Part shown: positions 45,930 to 58,205 of the stretch, piece after piece
Position numbering within the stretch: position 1 is the stretch's first letter
Layout of the letters: every line of letters begins with the position of its first letter
Assembly: GCA_024364735.1 (NCBI GenBank)
Contig: JAGFNQ010001613.1
Span: 62,001 to 126,000 of the forward strand
Direction: 5' to 3'
DNA from: Boesenbergia rotunda
Lineage: Eukaryota > Streptophyta > Magnoliopsida > Zingiberales > Zingiberaceae
Length of the DNA stretch: 64,000 nucleotides
Position numbers and translations under genes: made by a program
The notes under the pieces: model-generated
Told to the model about the DNA's origin: nothing
The model's database searches: none
Seen by the model: the letters and a program-made list of their open reading frames with translations, nothing else

Positions 45930-46655
45930 AGAGTCTGGACACCGTCTGACTTACCCTGATCGAATGTGGACCGCCACGCCCGACCGGGCCCGACCGAACG
46001 TGGAATGCCACGCCCGGTCGGCGCCGAGTCCGGTGGGTGCGTGAGAGCAAGCTCACTTATAACTTACCTTAGCAAGAGTCTGGACACCGTCCGACTTACC
46101 CTGATCGAACGTGGACCGCCACACCCGACCGGGCCCGACCGAACGTGGAATGCCACGCCCGGTCGGCGCCGAGTCCGGTGGTGCATGAGAGCAAGCTCAC
46201 TTATAACTTGCCTTAGCAAGAGTCTGGACACCGTCCGACTTACCCTGATCGAACGTGGACCGCCACGCTCGACCGGGCCCAACCGAACGTGGAATGCCAC
46301 GCCCGGTCGGCACCGAGTCCGGTGGGTGTGTGAGAGCAAGCTCACTTATAACTTGCCTTAGCAAGAGTCTGGACACCGTCCGACTTACCCTGATCGAACG
46401 TGGAACGCCACGCCCGACCGGGCCCGACCGAACGTGGAATGCCACGCCCGGTCGGCGCCGAGTCCGGTGGGTGCGTAAGAGCAAGCTCACTTATAACTTG
46501 CCTTAGCAAGAGTCTGGACACCGTCCGACTTACCCTGATCGAACGTGGATCGCCACGCCCGACCGGGCCCGACCGAACGTGGAATGCCACGCCCGGTCGA
46601 CGCCGAGTCCGGTGGGGGCGTGGGAATGAGCCCACTTATAACTTGCAGGATCGTT
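45930..46655. repeat. 145-bp tandem array in Tat B (five units)
   Basis: AGAGTCTGGACACCGT recurs at 45930, 46075, 46219, 46364 and 46509. The hairpins are the same as in the A array. Units differ between A and B mainly by single substitutions within CG-rich parts. Confidence 0.92.
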
Positions 46656-46717
46656 CTTTAGCTGTTTTCGGGCTCTTATATCATATTTGCTGAATACAAG
46701 TACAAGGATCCATCCAC

Positions 46718-47807
46718 TCAACTCTCCTCACAGTACATTCTCAAATGAATTGCACTCCAGGGCCTCCCGAGCTGATTCCCTTGAGCGTCTTGCAAATAGT
46801 AAGCTCCGGATCCCAATACCTTAGTCACCAGAAAAGGGCCACTCCACTGAGGCTCCAGCTTGCCTACTTCTCCAACCGGCTTGACTCTTTTCCATACCTT
46901 GTCCCCTGTTTGAAAACTTCGGGATATAACCTGCTGGTTGTACCGGTTTCGCATCCTTTGTTGGTAAGCAGTCATGCGGGCTGCAGCCTTAGCTCGGACC
47001 TCCTCGATCAGATCTAGCTCCGCTCGTCTCTTCTCTGAATTGTCTTCTCCATATAGATGTCTTCTGTCAGACTCACAGCCGACCTCCATGGGGACCACCG
47101 CTTCACTACCATAGACTAACTGGAAGGGAGTGCATCCTGACCCTTCCTTGGGGGTGGTTCGAAGGGCCCACAGAACACCCGACAGCTCGTCCACCCAGGA
47201 TCCGCCGACCTGATCTAGCTTAGCCCTGAGCCCTTTCAGAACCTCTCTGTTGGCCACCTCGGCCTGACCATTACTTTGGGGATACACCATGGAAGTGAAG
47301 GCCTGTTGGATTCCGAACTCCTTGCACCACTTTCTGATAACCCGACCTTGAAATTGTCGGCCGTTGTCTGACACCAGCTTGTGAGGTATGCCGTACCGGC
47401 AGAGAATGTTTTGCCAAAGGAACTTCTTCACTGCTTGCTCAGTAATCCGGGCCAAGGCCTCTGCCTCAATCCACTTAGAGAAGTAGTCCACTGCCACTAG
47501 CAAGAATTTCTTCTGACCCGCCGCCCTAGGGAATGGTCCGACTATGTCCATGCCCCACTGGTCGAAGGGACAGGACACAGTGGAAGCTCTTAGCATCTCG
47601 ACAGGTCGGTGCGATAGATTCTGGTATTTCTGACAAGAAACGCAGGACATGGCCAATCTCTCAGCTTCCTTCTGGAGGGTCGGCCAAAAGTACCCTGCTA
47701 GTAAAACCTTCCGAGCCATGGACCGACCTCCCGAATGATTTCCGCAGCACCCCAAATGCACTTCTCTGAGCACATAGTTTGCATCTTCTTTTCCGAGGCA
47801 TCTGAGT
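46718..47807 (-). pseudogene. Tat B integrase
   Basis: 351 codons from HLGCCGNHSGG and CVSCQK (zinc region) through WGMDIVGPF, VSDNGRQF and NGQAEVAN (D,D,E) to the C-terminal GAYYL module and stop at 46718. The upstream part of pol is cut off by insertion 1, located between the archaeal RNase H linker and the integrase zinc region. Confidence 0.87.
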
Positions 47808-50800
47808 TGTTAAATCCGATACGTTTATTCCACTCTGGAAAATTTTTCGAAAAATTCCTATAATTTTCCGGGCGCTGGAATGAAGTTTAAGGGTTTAAAT
47901 GATAAGAGATTCTAAACCCTAGGGATTAATTTGTAAAGGCCGAAACTCATTGGAGGGCTAATGTGCAAAATGACCTAATTCCAATCCCATTCGGCCGTCT
48001 CCTCCCTGCCCGAGCGAAGCCGCCTCCACTCGCGTGCCTGTCTCGCTGCCCTAGCGCAAACCCGACGGTCGATTTCCCTTCCTTCGACTGCCTTCTTTCT
48101 CCGCGAACCCTAGCCGACGACCCTCTTTCTCCACGATCAAGTGATGTTCGAGCTCATCGCCGGGTGAGTTCCTCTGCTAGCGCACAAGATCTGGAGTACC
48201 TTGTCATCCCCGTTGCGTCGCGTCGATTTAGGTTAAGCTGTCGATCCTTTGGAGTGCGGCAGCCCTTTCTGGAGTTGACGATCACTGGTCTGCCATCGTC
48301 GACAAGGGGTGAGTACACAGAGAGGGAACATCCCTAATTTCTGTACCTGTTCGTTCAGTTGGTTTTCATCGATCGTAATCTCTAGAATTCAAATCGTGTT
48401 TGGGTTGTTTGAGCATGATGGGAATCTGAGGTTTGTCTTGAAGGTGGACCGAATCCCTACTTCAGAAGTGGATGGTTGGCTCAGTCCCGAATCTAAAGCT
48501 TGTCGATCATTCTTCTCTCCTTTAATTTCCCCGCAGCTGAGGTTGGATTCTTGATCGACAACCAGTAGGTAAGGATGGTTTCTTTGGTTTTCTCTGGTAT
48601 TTGCTTGAGATAGGGCTGTTGGTTTGATCTATGTGGAGTAAGCTAAGTATTCCATTTCAACCGTGAGTTTTGCCTTGAGGGATTGCTATTCCAGTTGTTA
48701 ATTTGGTGATTGAATGGGGTTTGATTTAGAGTAGATCAGATTTGTCTTCTTTGAGTGGAAGACCGTGAGCTCCACTACTTGGTGGAGTTTTCCTCTTGCT
48801 CATTGCGAGTTTCTGCCGTTGGGGCTAGCATCTGAGGTAAGGTGCTTGATTTACTCTGATCATGATGTGGATTAGCTATTTGGTATTGGTGTAGTTAATT
48901 ATGCTACTTGGGATTGAGGGTTGGACCTAAGTTCAATTACGAGAAGTAATTAGATAACCTTGTATTAGATTGGGTGGTGTTGCCACCTGAATGCGTGGAG
49001 TTGAGGTTGGGGTTAGATTTAGTTTTGAAACTTAAATCTAATGATTAAGCGTGGTGAATTTGGATTTGGACCTAATTCTAATCACGAGGAGTGACTAGAG
49101 AACTTCCATTTAATTAGGAATAATTGAAATGGAAAGGAGAATAATTAGGTTAACCCTAGAACGGATTAGGGATTAATTAGCTAGTTACTAATTTTGTAAT
49201 AGCTAATTAAAATGTGTCCTTTACACAGGGACTTGACTGGATCGATTATTGCGGATTATTGACGGGTGGTTCTTTCTGCTTGATACAGACTTCACTCTTG
49301 GAGGCGGGTACTTCTTACTTGTATTCTGTAGTCCACTTTATCTTTATGCATGGCTAATTATTTATGCAGTAGGCTGATATTGACCTTTATCTGCTACCGT
49401 TTTGTTATCCTGCTTGATACTTATGCTTGACCCTAGAGATGATCTAAATTTCTTTCTATACAGTCTCGTGTTTTGTTATCTGACTCTGTATAGCATGGTA
49501 TGAGCATGAGTATGTGGATATAGATTAGCCTACCATTGTATGGTTGCATTGGTTGATTCTGGTCATACTTGCACGTGTGTCTAGATGTGGACTGATTTGG
49601 GTTATTGTGGTATGTCCCCTGATATCTGCATTGGTTAAGATTATTCATACTTGCACGTGTATCTGGATATAGGACTGATTGGGTTATGATGCATACATAT
49701 GACCTGTGCATGATAGGTTGAGTTATGTGTCGATGACCTGGTAGGGGTTGTATGTGTTAGTCATGCACCATACCTGCACTGTTGCATGTCGGCGATCAGC
49801 TGACTCCCTTGTGGTTGAGCCTAATCGTCTTCCGGCACATGATATGCACACACGGCCACTCATGGGTTAGTGGATACCGCTGGGTGTGTGCATTTGCTCT
49901 GTACTGCTCCGCTCGTCCGCTCATGGGTAGTGGTTTCGGAGCGTGGTAGCAGGCAGGGATCCCTTCTCTTACCATAGACCAGAGAAGATGAGAGAGATAT
50001 CTCCCCCATATATACATGGGGCGGAGTGTTTACTCCACCAGCATCCTGTCCACTCGGTCACTCAGGAGCAGTGATGGCAGAGTGCTGACAGTGTCACGGC
50101 TCTACCCACTCGGCCGACACAGTATCGCCTGTCTCGGTGGCTTGACTGGAGTTAGGGGGTGACCATGACATTGCATCATGTGCATATGATGCATTTGTGC
50201 ATTGATTGTGTTTGCTGCATTTACTTGCTGCACTTGTTTGACATGCACATACAGGAGGTACTTTTGGTATGGTATTGTTGACCCTGCACTCGCTCGTATG
50301 GTACGAGTCCTATTATGATCATGATAGACTGATTTCTGGTATGTACAGTCCTTTATTATTTCAGTTATGCATGCTTCTGATATTATTATGGAGACTGTAC
50401 CCTGTTGTTTCTATATAGCTGTTTTAGCTACTTTTCAGCCATGCATATCTTTCTATATACCCGCGAGTCCACTTGGACTCACCACCCGTTGTAATATTTT
50501 TGTTTCAGGTTGATAGCTCGCCGGAGGAGCCCAGTTGCCGGTCCTGGTCCCTACGACTCCGTTGATGGATGCTTCCGCGTTGTTTTCTTTCGTTATAGCA
50601 TTTCTTATGCGTTGTATTCGTTTTTATACATCGTGGACTTGTATTCGAGTTCTATTCGTATGTCATTGTATTTTTGAGTCCTCTGTTGGACTATGTGTTG
50701 ATTGATTTGCGGCGCGCCTGCCTTGGGGGCAGCTCAGGTGAGTTCTATGTTTTCCGTATTGGGGTATTTCATTATCTTATGCTTTATATATATATCTGTT

Positions 50801-51265
50801 TTGAGGCCTGAGGCCAATTTATAAACTGCGTGTGTTGTGTGTTTGTGTAAATTGTCCGCCGGACAGAGGATATGTTGTCCGATTTTATATTGGATCAGCG
50901 GCTCCAATGGTCTCGGGGCGTGACAATTTATTTTGCCTTTTTATGTAGCGGCCCCGCCTCTATGGTCCCCACAGGCAACCCTCTAGGCCGGCGACCCTAC
51001 GGTCTTCCCACCCCTGGCAGTGGGTTTTTGCCTTCCCCAGGATTCGAACTCTTGACCTCCAGGACAAATACAATAGTTCCTGAATCCTAGTACCAAGTGA
51101 GCTGTAGCTCAATTGGTACCAGGATTCAGGAACTATTGTACTTGTCCTGGAGGTCAAGAGTTCGAATCCTGGGGAAGGCAAAAACCCACTGCCAGGGGTG
51201 GGAAGACCGTAGGGTCGCCGACCTAGAGGGTTGCCTGCGGGGACCATAGAGGCGGGGCCGCTACA
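47808..51265 (-). mobile_element. Insertion 1: probable solo LTR of 3458 bp
   Basis: It begins TGTTAAATCC and ends GGCCGCTACA, with TGAGT at 47803-47807 and 51266-51270. Element A has a single TGAGT at the same site, which defines both ends exactly. There is no pol. Such length fits the long LTRs of Tekay/Del chromoviruses; GGGGCGTGACA near 50916 is reminiscent of their ends in minus orientation. A non-autonomous element is the alternative. The 48.0-48.6 kb part is GC-rich and leader-like; near 49550-49690 a TACTTGCACGTGT-containing segment is directly repeated. Confidence 0.7.
50944..51265. repeat. Near-perfect palindrome made of two SINE-like heads
   Basis: The arms 50944-51096 and 51113-51265 (153 bp each) are inverted copies with a handful of mismatches around a 16-bp centre. 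The right arm reads like a tRNA-derived SINE on the plus strand: A box TAGCTCAATTGG at 51105-51116 and B box AGTTCGAATCC at 51159-51169. The left arm carries the same on the minus strand. Its outer end coincides with the end of insertion 1. Confidence 0.88.
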
Positions 51266-51862
51266 TGAGTAGTGGTCGGGAAAAAGCCCGCTTGTATAAT
51301 GCGTCCCCTATCAGAGTGAATCGGGCCGCCCTTATCTTCAGTATCCGGGCCTGTTCGGGGCTGTCCGGAAGAGTTCCTTCTTTCAGATAAGCGATGAATG
51401 GAGCTCTCCAGTCCCCCTCTATCTCCATTTCTGCTTCCCTCTCAATCTGAGCCACCAGCATAACCTGAGGCGAAGGCTTGGGGAAGACCCACGGGCGGAC
51501 AGAGCTGGCCAGCCTGGCTATCTCGTCCACCTTGGCATTGTCCCCCCGGGGGATCTGCATAATCTGAACTTCTTGAAATTCTGCTTGTAACTGTTGATAT
51601 GCCTCTACATAAGCCCGTAACTTCTCGTCATTCACTTCGAACCGCCCAACCACTTGTTGAGTCACTAACTGAGAATCAGAATGTAGGATGACCCGAGTGG
51701 CCCCGACCTGTCTGGCCGCTTGAAGACCCGCCAAGAGGGCTTCATATTTTGCTTGATTGTTGGTAGCCTGATACTCCAGGCGCACGGCCAGATGAATAGG
51801 ATCTCCCTTAGGAGACATCAATAAGATCCCCACGCCACTCCCGGCCCGAGTGGCCGACCCAT
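51266..51862 (-). pseudogene. Tat B archaeal-type RNase H, cut by insertion 2
   Basis: The frame starts with SATRAGSGVGILL directly at the insertion border and continues through EALLAGLQAARQVG, HSDSQLV and NAKVDEIAR. The first catalytic Asp (in YVDG) lies on the other side of insertion 2, near 54710. Compared with A there are a few substitutions, including Glu to Lys in the QAxYEALL motif. Confidence 0.85.
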
Positions 51863-54698
51863 TGACGGACCCAAAATAGACTGTCACGAATGTGGGTCTA
51901 CCAAATTTAGATATTTATGAATAACTGGAAACCCTTTTTGCAATCAAGAATATGAAAACGTAGTAAAGGGGCCACAGGTCGTATTTTTCTCGGGGCTAGT
52001 TGTCGTGTTTGATTCGTGCTTGTATTTATGTGTCGTTTGTGAATTTTGGGTTTCAAATCAAAATTGGGTTTTGGGTTGCAATTGGAAATAAAAACTCAAT
52101 GAAAAGGCAAGGACTCGGCTATGGAACTCAACCCAAGTGATTCCAACAATGAACTCAAGCAACTGGGAGCTTAAAGGCAACTTAGCCTAGTTTGGAAAAC
52201 CAATCTAATACAATTGCAGAATAAATGCCAATCAAAGGAATAAAACTGTGCATGGCAATTTTCGCAATTAAGTAAGCTTCAACTAAAGCTAGCCACAAAA
52301 TTTAGCAATCAAACTTAAAACAATTCAGCACAAGCTAATTGCAATGCGGGAGCCAACCAATGCATAGAGAATTAAGCACATCCAAATATGATTCTAACTG
52401 AATTCAAGCATCAATGCACACTAGATACTGCGTTTGACTTGATACAAAAATAAAAGAGAAACAAGCTTGATACGACAACAAGATACTTATGTGCCAAATT
52501 GCCACTAAATGTATGGAATGAGTAGCTGATCAATTCAGCTTGGTGTTAGCTAGGCTGTCTATGTAATTAACTGCACGTGTGAATGAAGAAAGTGAAAACC
52601 AAAATTGATCAGGACAAGACAACTTAATTCAGAATGGGATGCAGAAAATCAGACTCCATAAGCAGAATTGCAGTTCAGCAGGACTTTAGATACAAAAATC
52701 ATACAAGAAACTGATATTCAATTGCCATAAAGTTCCAAAGCAAAACTTCACTGATACAACTTCATAGATAAAAGCTGATGGTATGCAGAAATGGTCTGAC
52801 TTAGATGCAGAAAAGGTTTGAAATTCAGAATCTGATGCTGAATTTCAGCACAATTTGAAATGCAGAACCAACAACAAAAAAACTGGAATTGATACACTGA
52901 TCTACCATTCAGAAAAGCCTAAGAATGTCTGATGTCTATTTGACACAAATTCAGAATTGCTAAGCTAACAATTGCTGGAAGCAACTGATGCGCAGGAAAC
53001 AACTATGATCCACATGATGAAGAATTGATACATAACAGGGAAAGACTGAACAAAGCTGCGGAATTGGAATTCAATGCTTATCAAACTCATTAGCTAACCA
53101 AATGTTGTCTTTAATCTCAGGTATTAAGACCAAGAACTCCTTGAATTCGAAATAATCTGAAGAATTCAGATTTATGCTGAAATGTGCAGGAATTAGGGGC
53201 TGATACGTGATGGAATGGACTGATATGTAGTAAATTCAAGCTGAACAAAACTCGAAAATGAAGCTAAGAGTGAATCAAATTCGGCTCAACTAAATTAACA
53301 CACTAATTGCAAAATAACTGAAGAATTCTAAACTAGAAATGAAGTTGCAACAATGGTTGATACACAAACTGAAAAACAGGGATACAAAACTGATACGCAA
53401 GGATTAAGCAACAATTAAACTATAATTAAAAACAATTGTGCCATAAACAAACTCATTAACCAACTACCTGCATAATTGAAACTTAACTACTGCGAAAACC
53501 ATTCAAAAACGAAATTACAGCAACTACTACAGAATTGCAGATTAAAGTGAACTGCGGCAGAATTAAAATTACAGCTAGAACAGGAAAATTAACTAAGTAA
53601 AACTAAGCCTCAATCCTCCTTAAGCTCAAAATCTTCTTGGTTGTCAAGCAAGAGCTGGCTTCGAACCCCTAGGCTCAGCAAATCAGTGGAAATAAGCTTC
53701 AATCGATCACTCTGCTCGAAACTGCCTCAGCTGGGAAAAATCCAGTCCAATCTCTTCTGTCTCAGTTGATGGCTTGCGATGATGATTTGAAGAACATCTG
53801 AGCTCACCTGAGAACCCCTACAAGCAGCTCAAATGGTCGGAAATGGCTTGTGGACGAGACACAATCGATTGGGTAGCAGAGATGCCGAAACCCTCAAACA
53901 CCCCTGTTCTGGCGCAAATTGAGCTGAAATCTCGATCCTAGCTATCTTCCAAGGACTCAGATGATGATCAAATGGAGAAATTGAGGGGTCGCGTCCCTTG
54001 GATGAAGAAATTAGCTAAAGAACTGAAGAAGAAACGAAGAAGACGAAGCTGCAGCGAGGAAACGCGACGAGGAGGAAATGTGGTGAATTTCTGATTAAAT
54101 ACATAGGAATGGACGGCTGTGATTGATTTGAGGAAATCCAACGGCTGATCTTGCTCTGATTGGAGCCAAACTTTGATGATGATGATCTGGGGTCAGGATC
54201 TGCCTCGTGGTAGCTCGGATCCTCCAGATGTGCAACGGATGGTCCAGATCAACTCAATCTGTGAATGGACGCTCTAGAGCCCTCCGAGCTTGATCCAACG
54301 GTTAATTGAGCTCTGATTGGAGTGAAACCTTCAGATCTTGATCATAGTGCTTGATCAACCCTAACCCTAGCTCGGATTGCTTCAGATCGTCCCGGATGGC
54401 TCAGATCTAGCCGCTCTTGAATCGGACGGCTCAGATTAATCGTAAGCTTGACAATTCGATCCGGTTCACTTCCGACTCAAGTTTGACCCAATATGCCCTA
54501 GGTTCAGGATCCTTTCATGCCTACAAAAATATATCAGAAAATTAGTGGTCAAATAATCCAAAAAATGTGTAAATTTGCAATTAAGTCCAAAATAAGAGGA
54601 AATCCTAAAATCTAGGGCAATTTCACAATTAAGCAATAAAAACATAGGTCAAACATGGAATTTAGCAACTCAAATGATCAATAAAATGGTATCTATCA
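51863..54698 (-). mobile_element. Insertion 2: probable solo LTR of 2836 bp
   Basis: It begins TGACGGACCC and ends GGTATCTATCA. CCCAT is duplicated at 51858-51862 and 54699-54703, and element A has one CCCAT at the site. No open frame or pol motif. The body is A-rich with many GATAC and GCAGAATT words; the right quarter is GC-richer. Ends, duplication size and lack of coding fit a solo LTR. Its family is unknown and unrelated in sequence to insertion 1. Confidence 0.68.
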
Positions 54699-54703
54699 CC
54701 CAT

Positions 54704-56099
54704 CCACATAGATCTTCCAGATTCCTTCTTCTTCCTCTGCATAGAGCTCACTCAAGAAATCAGCCAAGGCCTGAGCTTTGATTGCAGCTCGGGGTTGGTA
54801 TTGGATGTCATATTCACTCAGTTCAATTGTCCATTTGACTATCCGACCTGAGACTTCTGGGTTGATCAGCACCTTCCCGAGCGTGCTGTTGGTCAACACC
54901 CGGATAGGATGAGCCAAGAAGTATGGTCGTAGTCGCCGAGCCATCAACACAAGAACATAAGCTAATTTCTCGAGTGTAGTATACCTACACTCGGCTTCCT
55001 TGAGTAAATGGCCGAAGAAGTAGACTGGCTGTTGCTCAGTCTCCTTCTGAGTTACAAGTACAGCACTCATAGCCCCCTCCGTGGATGACAAATAGACATA
55101 CAAGGGCTCTCCCTCCTTAGGTTTAGCTAAGGTCGGCAGACTGACTAAGTAAGCCTTCAGATCTTCGAAGGCTCGGTCACACTCAACATCCCATTGGAAC
55201 TTGGTGGCCTTGCGCAAAATCTTGAAGAACGGAAGACTTCTATCAGCCGACCGGGAGATAAATCGGGATAAGGCCGTGATCCTCCCAGTCAAGCGCTGCA
55301 CTTCCCTCAAGTTCCTGGGTGGCGGCATGTCCAGCAGAGCCTTCACTTTGCCCGGGTCGGCTTCTATCCCCCGTTCAGTTAAGATATAGCCCAGGAACTT
55401 CCCGCTTTTGGCTCCGAACAGACATTTGGCCGGATTGAGTTTGAGGCCATACCTTCGAAGGGTACAGTAAGTTTCTCGCACATCGGCAATCAGGTCGGCA
55501 GCTCGGAGGGACTTGATGAGAATGTCATCTACATACACTTCCACGTTTCTCCCGAGCTGTTCTTTAAAAACTTTATTCATTAACCTTTGATAAGTTGCCC
55601 CGGCATTCTTGAGTCCGAAGGGCATCACTGTGTAGCAATAGGTGCCTTCAGCTGTGACAAAACTCACCTTCTCTTGGTCGTCCGGGAACAACGAGACTTG
55701 GTGGTATCCCTGATAGGCATCCAGCATACAGATGAGCTCGCTTCCGGCGGTAGAGTCCACCATCTGGTCTATCCGAGGGAGAGGATAGCAATCCTTAGGA
55801 CAAGCTTTGTTGAGGTCCCTGAAGTCGATGCAGACCCTCCACTTGTTATCTGGTTTGGAGGCCAGCACCACATTGGCCAGCCAGGCGAGAAACTGCACCT
55901 TTCGGATGTGCCCCGCTTTCAGCAACCTCTCCACTTCGGCTTGGATGATCTTGTTCTGCTCGGGGCTAAAATCTCTTTTTCTCTGCTTCACAGGTCGGGC
56001 GTCCGGGTAGACATGCAACTTGTGTTCCATGACTTCAGGCCTGACCCCTTCAGATCCTGCTGGGACCAGGCAAATACATCTTGATTCTGGGCCAGACAT
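54704..56099 (-). pseudogene. Tat B reverse transcriptase and original RNase H
   Basis: About 467 codons. RT motifs: KWRVCIDFRDLNKACPKDCY, MLDAYQGYHQV, VMPFGLKNAGATYQR and EVYVDDILIKS (catalytic Asp pair). They are followed by the connection helix (EIRGIEADPGKV-like) and the degenerate RNase H with VYLSSTEGAMSAVLV. The frame ends at IWKIYVDG, where insertion 2 sits. It is more intact than the A copy. Confidence 0.88.
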
Positions 56100-56890
56100 T
56101 CTACCAGTTGTTGCCGGAGGTCGGTCGGCAACCCCGGAGCTATTCTTACCTTGGACTTTTCTCGGTCGGGTGATAATTGGACCTCCTCTGTTTCTTCCCT
56201 CAGCTCAGCCCAGGGGGAGGGCTGGGAGGACTGCACCATGTTGCAACTGGTCGGTGCAGCTCGGTAGGCTTTGCTTACTTCCACTCGGACATCGTCTACA
56301 TAACACCGGCGGGCCACCTTCTGATCTCCTTTAGCTTCACCGACCTTATCTCCTACCGGAAATTTAACCTTCAGATAGAAAGTTGAGGCTACGGCTCGGA
56401 ATTCATTCATTGCAGGCCTACCCAGTATAGCGTTGTAAGCCGAAGGCGCATCTACTATCAGGAACGTAGACCATCTGGTCCTCCTCAGGGGCTCTTCCCC
56501 AAGTGAAATAGCTAACTTGATCTGGCCGAGTGGTTGAACTTCATTCCCGGTGAATCCAAATAAGGGTGTGGCCACTGGCTGTAATTCAGCAATCTCAATC
56601 TGCAACTGCTCAAATGCTTTCAGGTATAGGATATTAACAGAGCTTCCCGTATCTACAATGATTCGGTGGATTTGGTAGTTTGCTATGACAGATGTGATGA
56701 CCAAGGCATCATCATGAGGTACCTCCACCCCTTGTAGATCGGCAGGGCCAAAGCTGATCTGCGGCCCTTGAGCTTGGGCGGGACTGCAACCCACCTGATA
56801 AATGTCCAGGCGACGGACTTGAGATTTCCGAGCTCGATTGGAATCACCATAGGTAGGGCCACCGGAGATCACATTAATAGACCCGTGCAC
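55988..56890 (-). pseudogene. Tat B protease and PR-RT linker
   Basis: A 300-codon frame. Around residue 72 IIVDTGSSVNILYL provides the aspartic protease DTG; ILGRPAMNEFRAVAS is the second conserved protease element. The following 130 residues are linker with a PGLPTDLRQQL segment. It overlaps the RT frame by about 110 bases, so a one-base shift separates them. Confidence 0.87.
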
Positions 56891-57172
56891 TGCATTCTGC
56901 TGATTAGCCTGCTCTTCGCTAGCATTCCCATGTTCGGCGGAACCAGGGGTCGGGAACAGCTGTCTAGCGGCTGGGGCGGTCGGCCGAGCGGGGGGTTCGG
57001 ACTGGTCCGGAGAGGCTCTCCCCCGGCCACGGCCGCCTCCCTGATATGCTCCTCGGGGACTTCCTCGACCAGTGCGACCTCGACCTCGGCCGGCCTGCCA
57101 ACAATCTTGGAGATCATGCGTATGGCTATTATGAAAGGAACAATAGGGTTGCCACTTGGAAGGGAGGCAACC

Positions 57173-58160
57173 CTAGGCCACTTGCTGAACTATTCCCCTC
57201 TCGGCTCCCTGTCGATGTCCCAGAGCCCGGGGGCTCCTGAGAGGTCCTCCGGGTGGTATGCTTCTCTGATGTTGCTGGGGAGCTTCAGGTGCGGGCCTAA
57301 CCTCCGGCCGCCTGGCGGCTTGTGCTTCCTCCACATCCACGTATTTGATGGCTTTGCCCAGGAGGCTCTCAAAGTCTTTCGGCGGCTTGCGGATTAGTGA
57401 TCTGAAGAATTCGCCTTCTTGCAGACCTTGGGCAAAGGCGCTGACTAGCACCTCGGACGTAGCAGTAGGCACGTCTAACGCAACTTGATTGAATCTCCTG
57501 ATGTAAGCTTTTAGAGACTCCTTGGAGCCCTGCTTCATGGTGAACAAGTTCAAGCTGGTCTTGTGATGCCTTTTACTACTCGCAAAGTGTTGTAGAAACA
57601 GCCTTTTGAAATCAGAGAAGTCCTTGATCGATCCTTCTAGTAGTCTGTCAAACCACCGCTGGGCTGGCCCGGCTAAAGTGGTCAGGAAGGCTCTGCACTT
57701 AACACCATCGGGATATTGATGTAGCATCGAAGCATTTTCAAATTTCTTTAGATGTTCTTCAGGATCAGTAGCTCCTCCGTACTCAGTGATGGATGGGAGT
57801 CTGAAATGCTTAGGTAGCGGCTCGTGCAAGACTTGGCTGGAGAAGAGGAACCATGTGAGCTCAGTTGGGGTCGGCACCAGGGGGGCCTTCCCTTTATTAG
57901 CTCTGGCATGGCTGGATGTAGCTTCGTGAGGGTCCGATTGCCCTGCTCCTTCAGCCGGGCCAAACAGCGCCCGGTGGAAGTGAGGACTATCCTCCTGTCG
58001 AACCCCTTCCTCAGTGCCCACGCGAGCAATGTGCTCGGCTGGGCCCGCCTGAGTGGGTCGAGCGGCTGCTTGCTGGGCCTCCGCCAATTTCCTAGCTCTA
58101 GATCAGCAGCTCTAAGTCTTCTTGTGAGAGAGTAACGGTCACCCAGTTGGATTCGCTCAT
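57173..58160 (-). pseudogene. Tat B gag
   Basis: A start codon at 58160-58158 (MSESNWVTVTL) lies 30 bp from the PBS end. A one-base loss near 58100 shifts to the 304-codon frame starting MAEAQQAAARP. It carries GPAQRWFDRLL, FSDFKRLFLQHFA, LKAYIRRFNQVA and FAQGLQEGEFF, the retrotransposon gag domain (PF03732 type). After the stop near 57173 another frame holds a CSFHNSHTHDLQDC segment, probably the zinc-binding end of gag. Confidence 0.85.
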
Positions 58161-58177
58161 CCTCGGCTCTCGATCAG

Positions 58178-58205
58178 GCGAGATTCCCACAGACGGCGCC
58201 AAATT
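58178..58205 (-). other. Tat B primer binding site
   Basis: The minus strand reads TGGCGCCGTCTGTGGGAAT a few bases after the LTR end. This is the PBS motif typical of Tat-lineage elements. Confidence 0.8.

Noticed and set aside
47963..48554. A host gene exon in insertion 1
   Set aside because: The GC-rich leader-like stretch has open frames of about 100 codons but no domain, and lies within a segment bounded by a target duplication and TG...CA ends.
50921..50925. GTGACA as the end of insertion 1
   Set aside because: The bases behind it do not match TGAGT. The duplication places the true end at 51265.
51097..51180. A tRNA gene
   Set aside because: A and B boxes are present, but no acceptor stem or anticodon arm can be formed, and the unit extends far beyond tRNA length. 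A SINE-like origin is more likely.
50872..51247. Two mirrored proteins of 72 and 95 residues with identical segments
   Set aside because: They are the same sequence read from the two arms of the palindrome.
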